DNA from: Brevibacillus brevis
Lineage (GTDB): Bacteria > Bacillota > Bacilli > Brevibacillales > Brevibacillaceae
Length of the DNA: 64,000 nt
NCBI RefSeq assembly: GCF_900637055.1
Contig: NZ_LR134338.1
Coordinates: 2,676,001 to 2,740,000 of the forward strand
Direction: 5' to 3'
The position numbers and the translations under genes were made by a program. Below are positions 53,801 to 61,900 of the stretch, piece by piece. Numbering within the stretch: position 1 is the stretch's first letter; each line of letters starts with the position of its first letter. The notes beneath the pieces are model-generated. The model had not been told where the DNA came from. It saw only the letters and a list, made by a program, of their open reading frames with translations, and ran no database searches.

Positions 53801-54397
53801 GTCGAGCAGTATATCGACCCGACAGGTCACGCCGATTTGCTGCATGTAGCTGCTCATTTCAATCAGGAGTTGGGAGACATCTTGCTGGCCTCCTACCTGC
53901 TGTTGCTTCGACAGGTCACCCAATTACCTAGTTTGACGCTTGGGGTAGTGACGACGAATCGGACGCAAGATGTGCTGGAACAAACGATAGGCAATTTTGA
54001 CAACATTGTACCGCTCACCATCGATATGCAGACGATCAGTTCGTTTTCACAATTATTGGATCAAACGAAGCAAGTACGTGCCCGGATGCAAACGCTCGCG
54101 TTGTATCCGTCAGAGCACTGGCAAGCGACGACGCACATGGAATGGCCGACACTTTTTGTCAACCAGACGATTCCGTTCAAAGCTCAGTCAGCTGTTTGGA
54201 AACGGGAAGTCAAACGTTCAGTTGAGCCAGAAATAGCCGGAAGTCCGTTGGTTCTTCAGGTAGCAGAAACTTCGGAAGGTATCCATGTCGTTTTTAGCTA
54301 TGATCCATCTATGCTTCAGACGGCATATGTTGAATCGCTTTCGGATCGCTATGTGAAAATCCTAAAAATGTTAGCAGAAAAATCCAAAATAAAGTAA
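47879..54397 (+). CDS. NRPS: C - A - T - C - VOC - VOC - degenerate C
   Basis: A 2172-residue synthetase. A COM-acceptor-like start (IADILPLSPTQEGMLFYY) opens a C domain (HHILMDGWS). The A domain spans about 465-955; its code reads D235 A236 V239 L278 L299 T301 L322 I330 S331, which I cannot assign. The T-domain Ser is at about 1003 (LGGHSLKA). A second active C follows (HHIILDG at 1183). Then come two VOC-fold repeats (about 1492-1760) and a C-like domain (1764-2172) whose motif reads HSSLSDW, lacking the second, catalytic His. No A domain follows; the next module's A-T is on another protein. The start is GTG 47879 or ATG 47882. Confidence 0.85.
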   Translation: MMNKIDKNNIADILPLSPTQEGMLFYYRLQKDSNLYFEQHRLTLRGKFQLELFTQAVTMAFEANEMLRTVFRWEGLQAPVQLILKQKTVEIPYFDWSELPSGARERKLSALLSQDKQTPFTLELGNTIRIQVVRMELYRYEVIWSFHHILMDGWSSGILLREIFTAYGQLCSGLSPAIKQKAKYKEYLRFLKEASKEQSLSYWKDSLQGISSPTPLPYMRDRNEEQRYSSYHLRLSRALTEKLEETSKRYRVTISTVLQAAWGILLQKYSDTRDALFEMAYAGRPADLTGVEEIVGLFIKTYPLRVKRTETTTVKDLLGVMMEEQHQMAPHLYVPSIELKNCSEMDAQTPLAHSLFVFQNYPIDKTLAGLELDFELENITSHETTDYPMVLEVTPGDEWTVHVNYQAWKFQAKEIERLALHYLSLLEQIATDPDQEIRDLTLLSDRERHEMIEEQMKVVPVPSNYCVHELIDQAAEKTPDAVALVQGKQTVTYKELQEQANRLSWALQKEVTDAGRPIVIMCDRSPEMITALLAILKAGCYYVPLDPDLPKARIEQIVSQIQPVLIVTEGSYLELVADLQTRVFRLDEPACWAQELTQTPQRKAAPSSTAYAIFTSGSTGTPKGVRVKHDQLINALWWHIEFVGFGEQTRTLQIATLTFDASVVEIFCTLISGGTLCLLQRHENKSPQKLAAAIESQQANVILVVPTMYHALLDHVADGSLDSIQKVLCTGEMLSSSLVERHAALVPQAQMYNLYGPTENSISASGYCVPRQGPFENPLPIGHPSYNVRVFLLDQDFHLLPKGVIGEMYVGGMGVTEGYIADEERTRASYILTPYGRLYRTGDLACWTDEGHLQYFGRKDFQIKIRGNRVELEEIEAVLRRQPGVREAAVVAIQESKRDPYLVACLAAMQPIEEHVLREAVLTYLPDYMLPAIFVHLDALPRTQSGKVDKTALQRLDYTQYRTGKEEAPADELEQQLAQIWRELLAVEKISVHDHFFSLGGHSLKAAQLVTRLQKERKTDITIRDVFQTPTIRQLADRIRGRQPISYAPIDRASKAERYRASSSQKRIFVMHGIEGESTSYNMSGVIAVNGHLDVSRVKSVFKDIIQRHEAFRTSFAVQDGEVYQYISDNLPFEIKTIHSDGRTLDELMEDFRQSFDLTKAPLLQVCLVEVTATQHYLLFNSHHIILDGISLNVLMEDFARLYVGEELPALPIQYKDYAEWQWQKRGSEQWNQQEKYWVDTFSDRVPLMSFPLDYPRPSVKTFQGDHHTFFITDSTYGDLHAFAKQNEVTVHAVLMSAYYVLLMKYTSQEDFVVGSLVAGRNHPDLERIVGVFINFLPIRNRPRADLVYTDFVQEVQRSLLLAYEHQEYPFEEIVARSAAGIQQTQNPLFDTMLIFHNQREQEVRFTVGDVQFEEVPHESKTSKLDFKLDITPLTDQFRCVLEYDTQLFKAQTMEGFADNYLRVLAALLKHPKQRLDDVDIVPHQTEKEGVMNRLHHVGVAVPELGPAQIMYGTLGFDASDSLHDPEQNVYLSMCMKPGCVPIELIAPVDETSPCVRLLEEKGTGPYHLCFSISNIDQFLKKLVDSGFQYDLVSPPKPAVLFNHRLVAFLFLESVGLIELVESEDRKHDEWQSSDQQSAVRLLTSDAEKALSFFTFLGYRVHEKYLDRQSQASIITLGKARESSIQLVEPRIEHSQEQRELMKSGCGVYQIEDRVANLTERIDTLIACGIPVSFADRAGRNLQLTDAPYLLLTDGKSAVERPKPILGEFHSGTAPIYSFVQERLLKQEQENGIVAVRCFDIELRSRIELSYMQQAWQALVRRFPQLSPQGLSEPIPLGLCDLQEKSEAEATGWLRERLTAEQKRSFEDKSGCLARFELIKLAADRYRLIGSIHSSLSDWRGLGLLLEEWEALYQAIAEGHEPSPEEQPRYEAFAVWQKKMLYYGHLEVQRHEWLTAANPQSAQPFGTGGVAKRQVEQYIDPTGHADLLHVAAHFNQELGDILLASYLLLLRQVTQLPSLTLGVVTTNRTQDVLEQTIGNFDNIVPLTIDMQTISSFSQLLDQTKQVRARMQTLALYPSEHWQATTHMEWPTLFVNQTIPFKAQSAVWKREVKRSVEPEIAGSPLVLQVAETSEGIHVVFSYDPSMLQTAYVESLSDRYVKILKMLAEKSKIK
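52352..53167 (+). other. tandem VOC (methylmalonyl-CoA-epimerase-like) region inside the NRPS
   Basis: Repeat one opens NRLHHVGVAVPELGPAQIMY and contains GPYHLCFSI and FLFLESVGLIELVE. The His, His and Glu sit where metal ligands of methylmalonyl-CoA epimerase lie. Repeat two (from about SAVRLLTSDAEKALSFFTFL) keeps the fold pattern but not the ligands. An in-frame ATG at 52352 has AGAGGG 5 bp upstream, as if a once-separate gene had been fused. Confidence 0.7.
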
Positions 54398-54412
54398 AAG
54401 GGGTAGGAGAAT

Positions 54413-55576
54413 ATGGAAATCAGATCCTCCATTAATTTTCACGACGAGCGCTTTTTGATGTTTGTACTGGACCAGATGGCAAATGAGCTTGAGAGAAACG
54501 GTGGAGAAGCGATCCGCATGACTCTTGGGAAGTCAGAAATGCCGCTGCATCCCGAAATTATCAATTCCATGCAACAGGCATTGAACAGCTTTGAAAAATA
54601 TTCGCTTGTATATCCAGGGGGGCTGCCGGAGCTGAAAGATAAGCTCGCGACCCACTATAAAACAAAATACGATGTGTCAATCAAACCGGAGAATTTCGTG
54701 ATCAGTGTCGGTACCAGCACACTCTTCCGCAACCTGTTCTACCTCCTGCTTAAAGAGGGCGATGAAGTGTTGCTGCCACTTCCGTACTACTCGCTTTACC
54801 ATTTCTGCGCGCTCTTAGTCGGTGCGAAAGTTCGTTACTACAAAATTGATCTGGATACGTTGAGACTGGATGTGGAGTCGTTCAAAGAGAACTTTACAGA
54901 CAAGACAAAAGTGGTCGTGATCAACACGCCAGGCAACCCGTTGGGAAATATTCTTACAAAAGAGGAATTGTATACGATCGACAGCATCGTAGACGGGCGT
55001 GCAGCTATTATCAATGACGAAATTTATGCGAATACCTACTTCGATGACGAGTGCGAATCCGTGATGCAGCTGAAAAATACCAAGTCTACGTTCATCACAA
55101 CGGATGCGTTTTCCAAAGCGTATCGGATGTACAGCAGACGTGTCGGATATGCGATCGTACCGGATGAGCTGGTGCAGCCACTGACGGTCATTCAGCATCA
55201 TACACTGCTCACAGCAGACCCAGTCGTACAGTTCGGAGCAATGGCTGCGCTTGATTACCAGCATGAGGTTGATCATTTGGTCCAACTGTACAAAGGTCGT
55301 CGAGACTACACGATAGACGCTTTCCAAAATGTACCGGATGTCCGTGCTCTGCCAGCGAGAGGCAGCTTCTACTTCACGATTGACTGCGAAGAATTTATGA
55401 AGAGAAAAGGCATCAGCACCTCGCTTGAGTTGGCTACGCAAATTTTCGAGGCTACACATGTGGCGACCGTACCGGGTTCTGACTTTGGCATCCCGAACAC
55501 ACTGCGCCTCTCATACTCTGCCGCCAAGTATAACGAGGGAATTAACCGTTTGCGGGAATTTTTCACCACCACCTAA
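54413..55576 (+). CDS. PLP-dependent aminotransferase (fold type I, class I/II)
   Basis: A 387-residue enzyme. The cofactor motifs are clear: VINTPGNPLGNIL, the Asp/Tyr pair in NDEIYANTYF, the Schiff-base lysine in DAFSKAYRM, and the C-terminal arginine in TLRLSYSAAKY. Its size and motifs fit the aspartate/aromatic aminotransferase group. It lies between two NRPS genes with gaps of 15 and 17 bp, so it belongs to the operon. It probably makes or modifies a building block; the substrate cannot be read from sequence. The ATG follows AGGGGTAGGAG. Confidence 0.85.
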   Translation: MEIRSSINFHDERFLMFVLDQMANELERNGGEAIRMTLGKSEMPLHPEIINSMQQALNSFEKYSLVYPGGLPELKDKLATHYKTKYDVSIKPENFVISVGTSTLFRNLFYLLLKEGDEVLLPLPYYSLYHFCALLVGAKVRYYKIDLDTLRLDVESFKENFTDKTKVVVINTPGNPLGNILTKEELYTIDSIVDGRAAIINDEIYANTYFDDECESVMQLKNTKSTFITTDAFSKAYRMYSRRVGYAIVPDELVQPLTVIQHHTLLTADPVVQFGAMAALDYQHEVDHLVQLYKGRRDYTIDAFQNVPDVRALPARGSFYFTIDCEEFMKRKGISTSLELATQIFEATHVATVPGSDFGIPNTLRLSYSAAKYNEGINRLREFFTTT

Positions 55577-55593
55577 AAAGGGGAAGAGTCGCA

Positions 55594-58500
55594 ATGAATG
55601 GACGTATGCAGCTCGATCTGGATCTGAACGAGTTTAACCTGCTCACTGATGATGAAGCGAACTTGTTAACCCGAGTCAATCAGACAGACAAACCGTATCG
55701 CAACAAAGTGACAATCGCTGAACTGATCGCCCGGCAAGCGGAAAAAACGCCTGATAGAGTCGCTGTGGTAGAGGCGGATCGAGAAAGAACTTACGCAGAA
55801 CTACACGCGGAAGCAAACCAGTTAGCCCGTATCTTGAAAGATGCGGGTGTAGTTCCTTCGCAACTCGTAGGAATTCTCGCAGACAGGAGTTCCCGTATGG
55901 TAGCGGCAGTTCTCGCAATCCTCCAAGCAGGTGGGGGATACGTCCCGGTTGATCCGCATTATCCCCGAGCTAGAATTCGGTATCTTTTGCAGGATAGTCG
56001 TTGCAAGGTGCTTGTAACAGAATCCATGTATCTGGATGAGATCATTCCGGATCTACCTGACAGCATCGAAACGATCATTTGTTTGGACGAGACTTCCTTC
56101 CATCACGATGGATACAAGGTCTATACAGCGCTCGATATTCGCCGCCAAAAGGATGAGGCGATAGCCCCGGCGGGTTCAGAGGATGATGTTGCTTATGTCA
56201 TCTACACATCTGGTTCGACCGGTGCGCCAAAGGGCGTCATGATTACGCACAAACAGGTCTTGAATACGTTGTTTTGGCTGGAGGAGACTTTTCCGCTTAG
56301 CGAGACAGACGTTGTTGCCCAAAAAACCTCGATTTCTTTTACGGACTCGGTGTGGGAATTGTTTTGGCCGCTGATGGTTGGATCAAAGCTGTCGATTTTG
56401 AAAGAGGAAGACGGGAAAGATCCGGGAGCGTTGTATGACTGGCTGCGAGAGCAGCGCATTACAGTCACCCAGTTTGTTCCAGCGATGATGAATGTGTTTC
56501 TGGCTCATGTGCATTCTCGCAATGAACCAGATCCGTTGCCCCATTTGAAGTGGGTATTTAATGGAGGAGAAGCACTGACAGCCAATCTGGTTCGCGAATG
56601 GAATCGTCTGTTCCGTATCGCGCGAATCGCCAATATATACGGGATGACGGAATCAGCGATATACGCTTCCGTCTATCTTTGCACAGAACAGCCTGCTGAA
56701 GAAACACTCAGAATCCCTATTGGTGTTCCCATTGCCAATACGCATATGTTCATCCTTGGTCAGACGGGGGAAATTTGTCCCCCAGATGTCAAGGGCGAGA
56801 TTTGCATCGGAGGAATTGGCATCACCGACGGATATTTGGGCAAGCCTGAGTTGACCGAGAAAGCTTTTACGTATCATCCGATTACCGGCGAGCGACTTTA
56901 CCGTACTGGAGATGTCGGATTGCTCAGCGAAACGGGCGTATTTGAATATCTGGGTCGGATGGACGATCAGGTTCAAGTGCGCGGCTATCGTGTGGAACTG
57001 AAAGAAGTTGAACGCGCCGTCCTTCAGCATCCTGCTGTGAATCAGGTAGCTGTATTGGCTATGACCGATCAGATGGGTTTGACCGAACTGGCTTGCTACT
57101 ATGTGGTGCAAAAGGACGGTGTTCAGCCGGATGGGCTTCGTGCGCACCTGCTGGAGTGGCTACCCGGTTATATGATCCCGAGTTACTTTATGGAGCTGTC
57201 CGAGATGCCGCTAACCCCGCATGGAAAGATCGACCGAAAAGCTTTGCCTGCTGTAAAGCCTAGCGTCAGTAGTGATTACGTGCCTCCGGCAAATCCTATC
57301 GAACAAAAGCTGGTTGAGTTGTGGGCGGATGTCTTACAGATTCCATCGCCAGGTGTGCTTGATCACTTTGTTGGACAGGGAGGGCATTCGCTGAAGGCCA
57401 TTCAGCTTTTATCCAGAGTGGAAAGTGAGTTTCAAGTGAAGCTTTCAATGCGCGATCTGTTTGATGCTCCGACGATTCGAGGCTTGGCGAGTCGGATCAC
57501 AGGCAGCCTCCAAGAGATGGAGCAAAAACCGATCGTCGCGCTCTCTGATCAGGAATATTACCCTGTCACGCGTGCGCAAGAGCGGCTTTACCTGTTGTGG
57601 CAGTTGGAAGAAGATGCTACCAGCTATCATACCCCGGGAGTTATGCGGATGACCGGTTCCCTTGATTCAGGGCGTCTCCAAGACGTTGCAGATCAACTCG
57701 TCGCACGACATGAGGCGCTGCGCACCTCGTTTCATCTGATGGAAGGACAGGTGAAACAAAAAGTACACAGTGATCTGTCTGTACAGATTGAGACATGGAA
57801 AGCAGACGAGGAAGCTGTGGAAAAGACAATCGAACGCTTTTTCCGGCCTTTCGATTTAAAGCAAGCTCCTTTGCTTCGTATCGGCCTCATTGAGATTTCA
57901 TCAGAGGAGCATCTGTTGATTTTCGACATGCACCATATCATTTCAGATGGCATATCCAAGTCCATCTTGCTTGAGGAGTTTTGTAACCTCTACCAAGGAC
58001 AGGTGTTGCCGGAATTGTCGGTACAGGCCAAGGAATTCGCTTGGTGGCAAGAAGAACAAGCTGCTGAGAGCAGTTGGGCCGAGCATGAAGCCTACTGGTT
58101 GGATGCCTTTTCCGGGGAGCCGCAACCGTTGGCAATCCCGACGGATTTTCCTCGCCCACAAAATATGACATTTGATGGAGACGAGTTGCTGACTGAGCTG
58201 TCTGAAGAATGGCTGGAAAAACTCGACACGTTCACCCGTCAGAGTTCTACGACGCTGTACATGCTTCTTTTGGCCGTCTATTCTGTTTTGTTATCCAAAT
58301 ACAGCAATCAGGAAGACATCGTCATCGGCTGCGACATGGATGGTAGACAACGTGCGGAGTTTGCCCCTGTTGTAGGAATGTTTGTTAATACCTTGGCCTT
58401 GCGGAACTGGCCGAAGAAAGAATTGACCGTCCAAGAGTATATCGAACAGGTACGCCAAAACGTGCTAGACGGATTTGAACATGGAGACTATCCATTCGAC

Positions 58501-58884
58501 CAACTCGTAAGTCAGATTCAATTGCTTCGCGATCCAGCAAGGAACCCGTTGTTTGACGCCATGCTGACCCTGCATCATGCAGCGGAGCAGCAAAAAGTCC
58601 GTCTCGATCAAATCGAGTTTGCTCCCTACGAATTCAGACGCAAAGCTGCCATGCTCGATCTGGCTTTGGAAGTAGTTAAGGCTGAAGATCACATACGCAT
58701 GCACTGGCAATATAACACGAACTTGTATCACAGAAGAACAATCGAGAAGATGGCTCAAGACTTTGTCATTCTTCTGGAGCAAATGGTAGCCCACCCGAAC
58801 CGAACTATCGGACAACTTCAGATCGGTCATGGAGTAGTACAAGTAGCACAGGGACAAGTGGACGACGATGACTTTGCTTTTTAA
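55594..58884 (+). CDS. NRPS: A(beta-amino acid-like) - T - C
   Basis: A 1096-residue synthetase that starts directly at the C-A linker (LLTDDEANLLTRVNQTD) with no C domain of its own; the C before the VOC region of the preceding synthetase must serve it. The A-domain pocket reads T235 D236 W239 Q278 F299 G301 I322 I330 Y331 (core FTDSVWELF). Loss of Asp235 with Asp at 236 and Trp at 239 is the arrangement in beta-alanine domains (VDW code). The T-domain Ser is at about 599 (GGHSLKAIQ). The C domain is intact (HHIISDG at 780). The protein ends in VDDDDFAF, a possible docking tail. Confidence 0.87.
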   Translation: MNGRMQLDLDLNEFNLLTDDEANLLTRVNQTDKPYRNKVTIAELIARQAEKTPDRVAVVEADRERTYAELHAEANQLARILKDAGVVPSQLVGILADRSSRMVAAVLAILQAGGGYVPVDPHYPRARIRYLLQDSRCKVLVTESMYLDEIIPDLPDSIETIICLDETSFHHDGYKVYTALDIRRQKDEAIAPAGSEDDVAYVIYTSGSTGAPKGVMITHKQVLNTLFWLEETFPLSETDVVAQKTSISFTDSVWELFWPLMVGSKLSILKEEDGKDPGALYDWLREQRITVTQFVPAMMNVFLAHVHSRNEPDPLPHLKWVFNGGEALTANLVREWNRLFRIARIANIYGMTESAIYASVYLCTEQPAEETLRIPIGVPIANTHMFILGQTGEICPPDVKGEICIGGIGITDGYLGKPELTEKAFTYHPITGERLYRTGDVGLLSETGVFEYLGRMDDQVQVRGYRVELKEVERAVLQHPAVNQVAVLAMTDQMGLTELACYYVVQKDGVQPDGLRAHLLEWLPGYMIPSYFMELSEMPLTPHGKIDRKALPAVKPSVSSDYVPPANPIEQKLVELWADVLQIPSPGVLDHFVGQGGHSLKAIQLLSRVESEFQVKLSMRDLFDAPTIRGLASRITGSLQEMEQKPIVALSDQEYYPVTRAQERLYLLWQLEEDATSYHTPGVMRMTGSLDSGRLQDVADQLVARHEALRTSFHLMEGQVKQKVHSDLSVQIETWKADEEAVEKTIERFFRPFDLKQAPLLRIGLIEISSEEHLLIFDMHHIISDGISKSILLEEFCNLYQGQVLPELSVQAKEFAWWQEEQAAESSWAEHEAYWLDAFSGEPQPLAIPTDFPRPQNMTFDGDELLTELSEEWLEKLDTFTRQSSTTLYMLLLAVYSVLLSKYSNQEDIVIGCDMDGRQRAEFAPVVGMFVNTLALRNWPKKELTVQEYIEQVRQNVLDGFEHGDYPFDQLVSQIQLLRDPARNPLFDAMLTLHHAAEQQKVRLDQIEFAPYEFRRKAAMLDLALEVVKAEDHIRMHWQYNTNLYHRRTIEKMAQDFVILLEQMVAHPNRTIGQLQIGHGVVQVAQGQVDDDDFAF

Positions 58885-58917
58885 GAAATACATGACGGAC
58901 AGAAAAGAGGGATTGGC

Positions 58918-61900
58918 TTGTCAACGATAACGGCACAAAACATCTTGCTGGCCAGTGGGCAGTTTGATCGCGAAAAAGACTATTGGATGGAGAACCTCTC
59001 GAGAGAGTTTCATTCACTCGATCTTCCAACAGACTCTCGGGCCTCGTTTCAGCGTCAGTCTGAGCTTCGTGAGCTGACCATCGTGTTTCCGGACGAGCTG
59101 AGCAAGGCACTGATTCATTTGAGCAATGGCTCGGATCAGCGTTTGTTCATGGCTTTGCTGAGTGGATTTTGCATCTTGTTGTCCAAATATACGGGACATC
59201 AGGACTTATGCGTTGGAACGGCTATCTTTCGTCAATCAGAGCCGGGTGAGTTTTTGAACAAGGTACTGCCCTTGCGTCATCAGGTGCTCCCGGATTGGAG
59301 TATCAAGGAGTTGCTGCAAGAAGTTCGGCAGACCTTAAAGGCCGCTGTGGAACATCAGAACTACCCAATCTTGCGGTTGATTGAGGAACTGAAAGTTCCG
59401 CAGCAGGGGAACAGCACACCGTTTTTTGAGGCGACTTGCTTGTTAGATGTCCTTCATGATCAGGACAGCATGGAACAGGTATCGAGCGAGTTGCAGCTCC
59501 TCTTTTCTAAAAAGGAAAACTCGCTCGAATTACTCGTGCGTTACGTGGGGCAAAGATACCAACTCCCCATGATGGAACGGATGATGGAGCATTTGGTCCG
59601 TATCTATCAGGTTATCGTAACGCAACCGGATCAGAAGATCGCAGAGATAGCGTGCTTATCTGAGGAAGAGATTCGGGAGTTAGTTCTTTCATTCAACGAC
59701 AACCGGGTTGATTTTCCGCGCGATCAGAGCTTTGATCGCCTCTTTGAGGAGCAGGTAAAAAAGACTCCTCATCGCAAAGCGGTGACAGACGGAAAAGCAA
59801 CCTTAACCTATCAGGAATTAAACGAGCGATCCAATCGACTCGCGCGCTATTTTATCCAGCAAGGATTGCGACCTGGCACGAAAATCGGTATCTATATGAA
59901 GCGTAACGCGGATACGCTTGTTGCGATTCTTGCAGTGTTCAAGGCGGGAGGAGCCTACGTACCGATTGATCCAGACTATCCGCAGCATCGGATCTTGTAC
60001 ATCGTGCAGAAGAGCGAGATTGCAGGGTTAATCACTCAGCCTGACTTGCTAGATGGATTGGAGTCGATTCAAGCATCCTCACCTGAACTGAAGTATCTCT
60101 ATGTCTTTGGTCAATCCGATCAATCGGTTGAGTCACTTTCGGGAGAGGACATCGATCGGGAGAGTGCGGGAACAGACTTGGCGTACATCATCTTCACATC
60201 GGGCACGACTGGACAACCGAAAGGCGTAATGGTGCACCACCGTGGAATGATTAACCACATTTTCGCTAAAATCAACGACCTATCCCTCTGCGAGGACGAT
60301 CTTGTCGCACAAACGGCTTCCCTTTGCTTCGATATTTCTGTTTGGCAATATCTATCTATTTTGCTGGTGGGTGGCTCTGTGTTGGTGGTCGATACCGAGA
60401 CGGTTATGGATACGCAGGCCCTTCATAACGTACTCCGTTCCAATCGCGTCACCATCGCGGAAGTGGTGCCATCTCTGCTATCTGTGCTGCTTGATCTCGC
60501 TCAAGAATGGCCCGACTCCGATCGCAGCTTCCCTGATCTGCGATGGATGGCAGTGACAGGAGAGGAGTTGCCTGCCCCTCTGGTACGGCGCTGGTTTGGC
60601 TGCTATTCGGAAATTCCATTGGTGAATATGTACGGGCCAACGGAAGCATCCGATGATATTACGCACCACATTATCCGGGAAATGCCTAGCGATCAGCAGA
60701 TAGTGGTTCCCATCGGCATACCGATTCAGAACACTCATATTTACATACTCGATCAAAATCAGTGTATCTGCCCACGAGGCGTAAAAGGAGAAATATGTGT
60801 GGCCGGCCCGGGCGTTGGTTACGGCTACTACAAAGATGAGGAACGGACGCAAAAAGTTTTTGTAGCAAATCCGTATGCCAGCTGGGTAGAAGACCCTGAT
60901 TATCAAGCCCTCTATCGAACGGGTGATGTAGGCCGGATCACGGAGGCCGGATATATTGAGTACTTCGGAAGAATGGATAATCAAGTCAAGATTCGGGGTT
61001 ACCGAATCGAATTAAGTGAGATTGAACAGGTAATGCGCAGACATCCTGCGGTCAAGGATGCGGTGGTCTTGGCGCTTTCAGAGGAAACGGGTGCAAAGTA
61101 CTTATGTGCCTATGTCGTTCCCCTGGAGGGATTTTCTGCACGAGATATACGTGATTATCTGTTTACTGTGCTTCCGGAATACATGGTGCCGATGCACTAT
61201 GTAAAACAAAACGTATTGCCACTTACCCCGAACGGAAAAGTGGACAGAGGGGCTTTACCGAAGCCTGGCATACAGGATCGGGTCGACACATCTATTTTTG
61301 TGTCAGCTACAACCGAAACGGAAAAAGCTCTCACCCACATCTGGGCTCAAGTGCTGCAGCTCGATCCAAAAACAATCAGCGCTCGGGACAATTTCTTCGC
61401 TCTAGGGGGGCACTCGTTAAAAATCAACGCGGTGGCTGCGCAGGTTGCACAGCAATTTGGCGTACAGCTTCCACTGCGAACCATGTTTAATCACCCAACG
61501 ATTCAAGAGCTTGGCAAGGTGATTGATGGGGCAGACAAGACGATAATGAAAAGACGATTCCCAGTCGAAGCCAGATCGTACTATCCGGTTACGCCTGCCC
61601 AGCGCAAGTTCTTTATTCTTCAGCAGTTGAATCCGGCTGACACAAGCCTTCATATTACGGCTGCCCGTTTCGTCGAGGGTGATTTGAGTCGTGAGAAAGT
61701 AGAACATGCTTTTCAAGGATTGATTGACCGCCATGAATCTCTTCGTACCTCGTTTGATTATATAGATGGGCAAGTAGTTCAAATTGTACATGATTCGCCG
61801 GCCTTCCGTTTGGAAGTGAGCGAAGCAAGTGCAGAGCAGTTGGATGCCAGCCTGGCAACATTCGTACGGCCATTCGACTTGCGTCAAGCGCCCTTGTTGC

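Noticed and set aside
58918..59655. Decayed or frameshifted full C domain at the start of this synthetase
   Set aside because: No N-terminal lobe is found upstream in any frame in the 33-bp gap. The next synthetase has the same half-domain start, so it is a design feature rather than damage.
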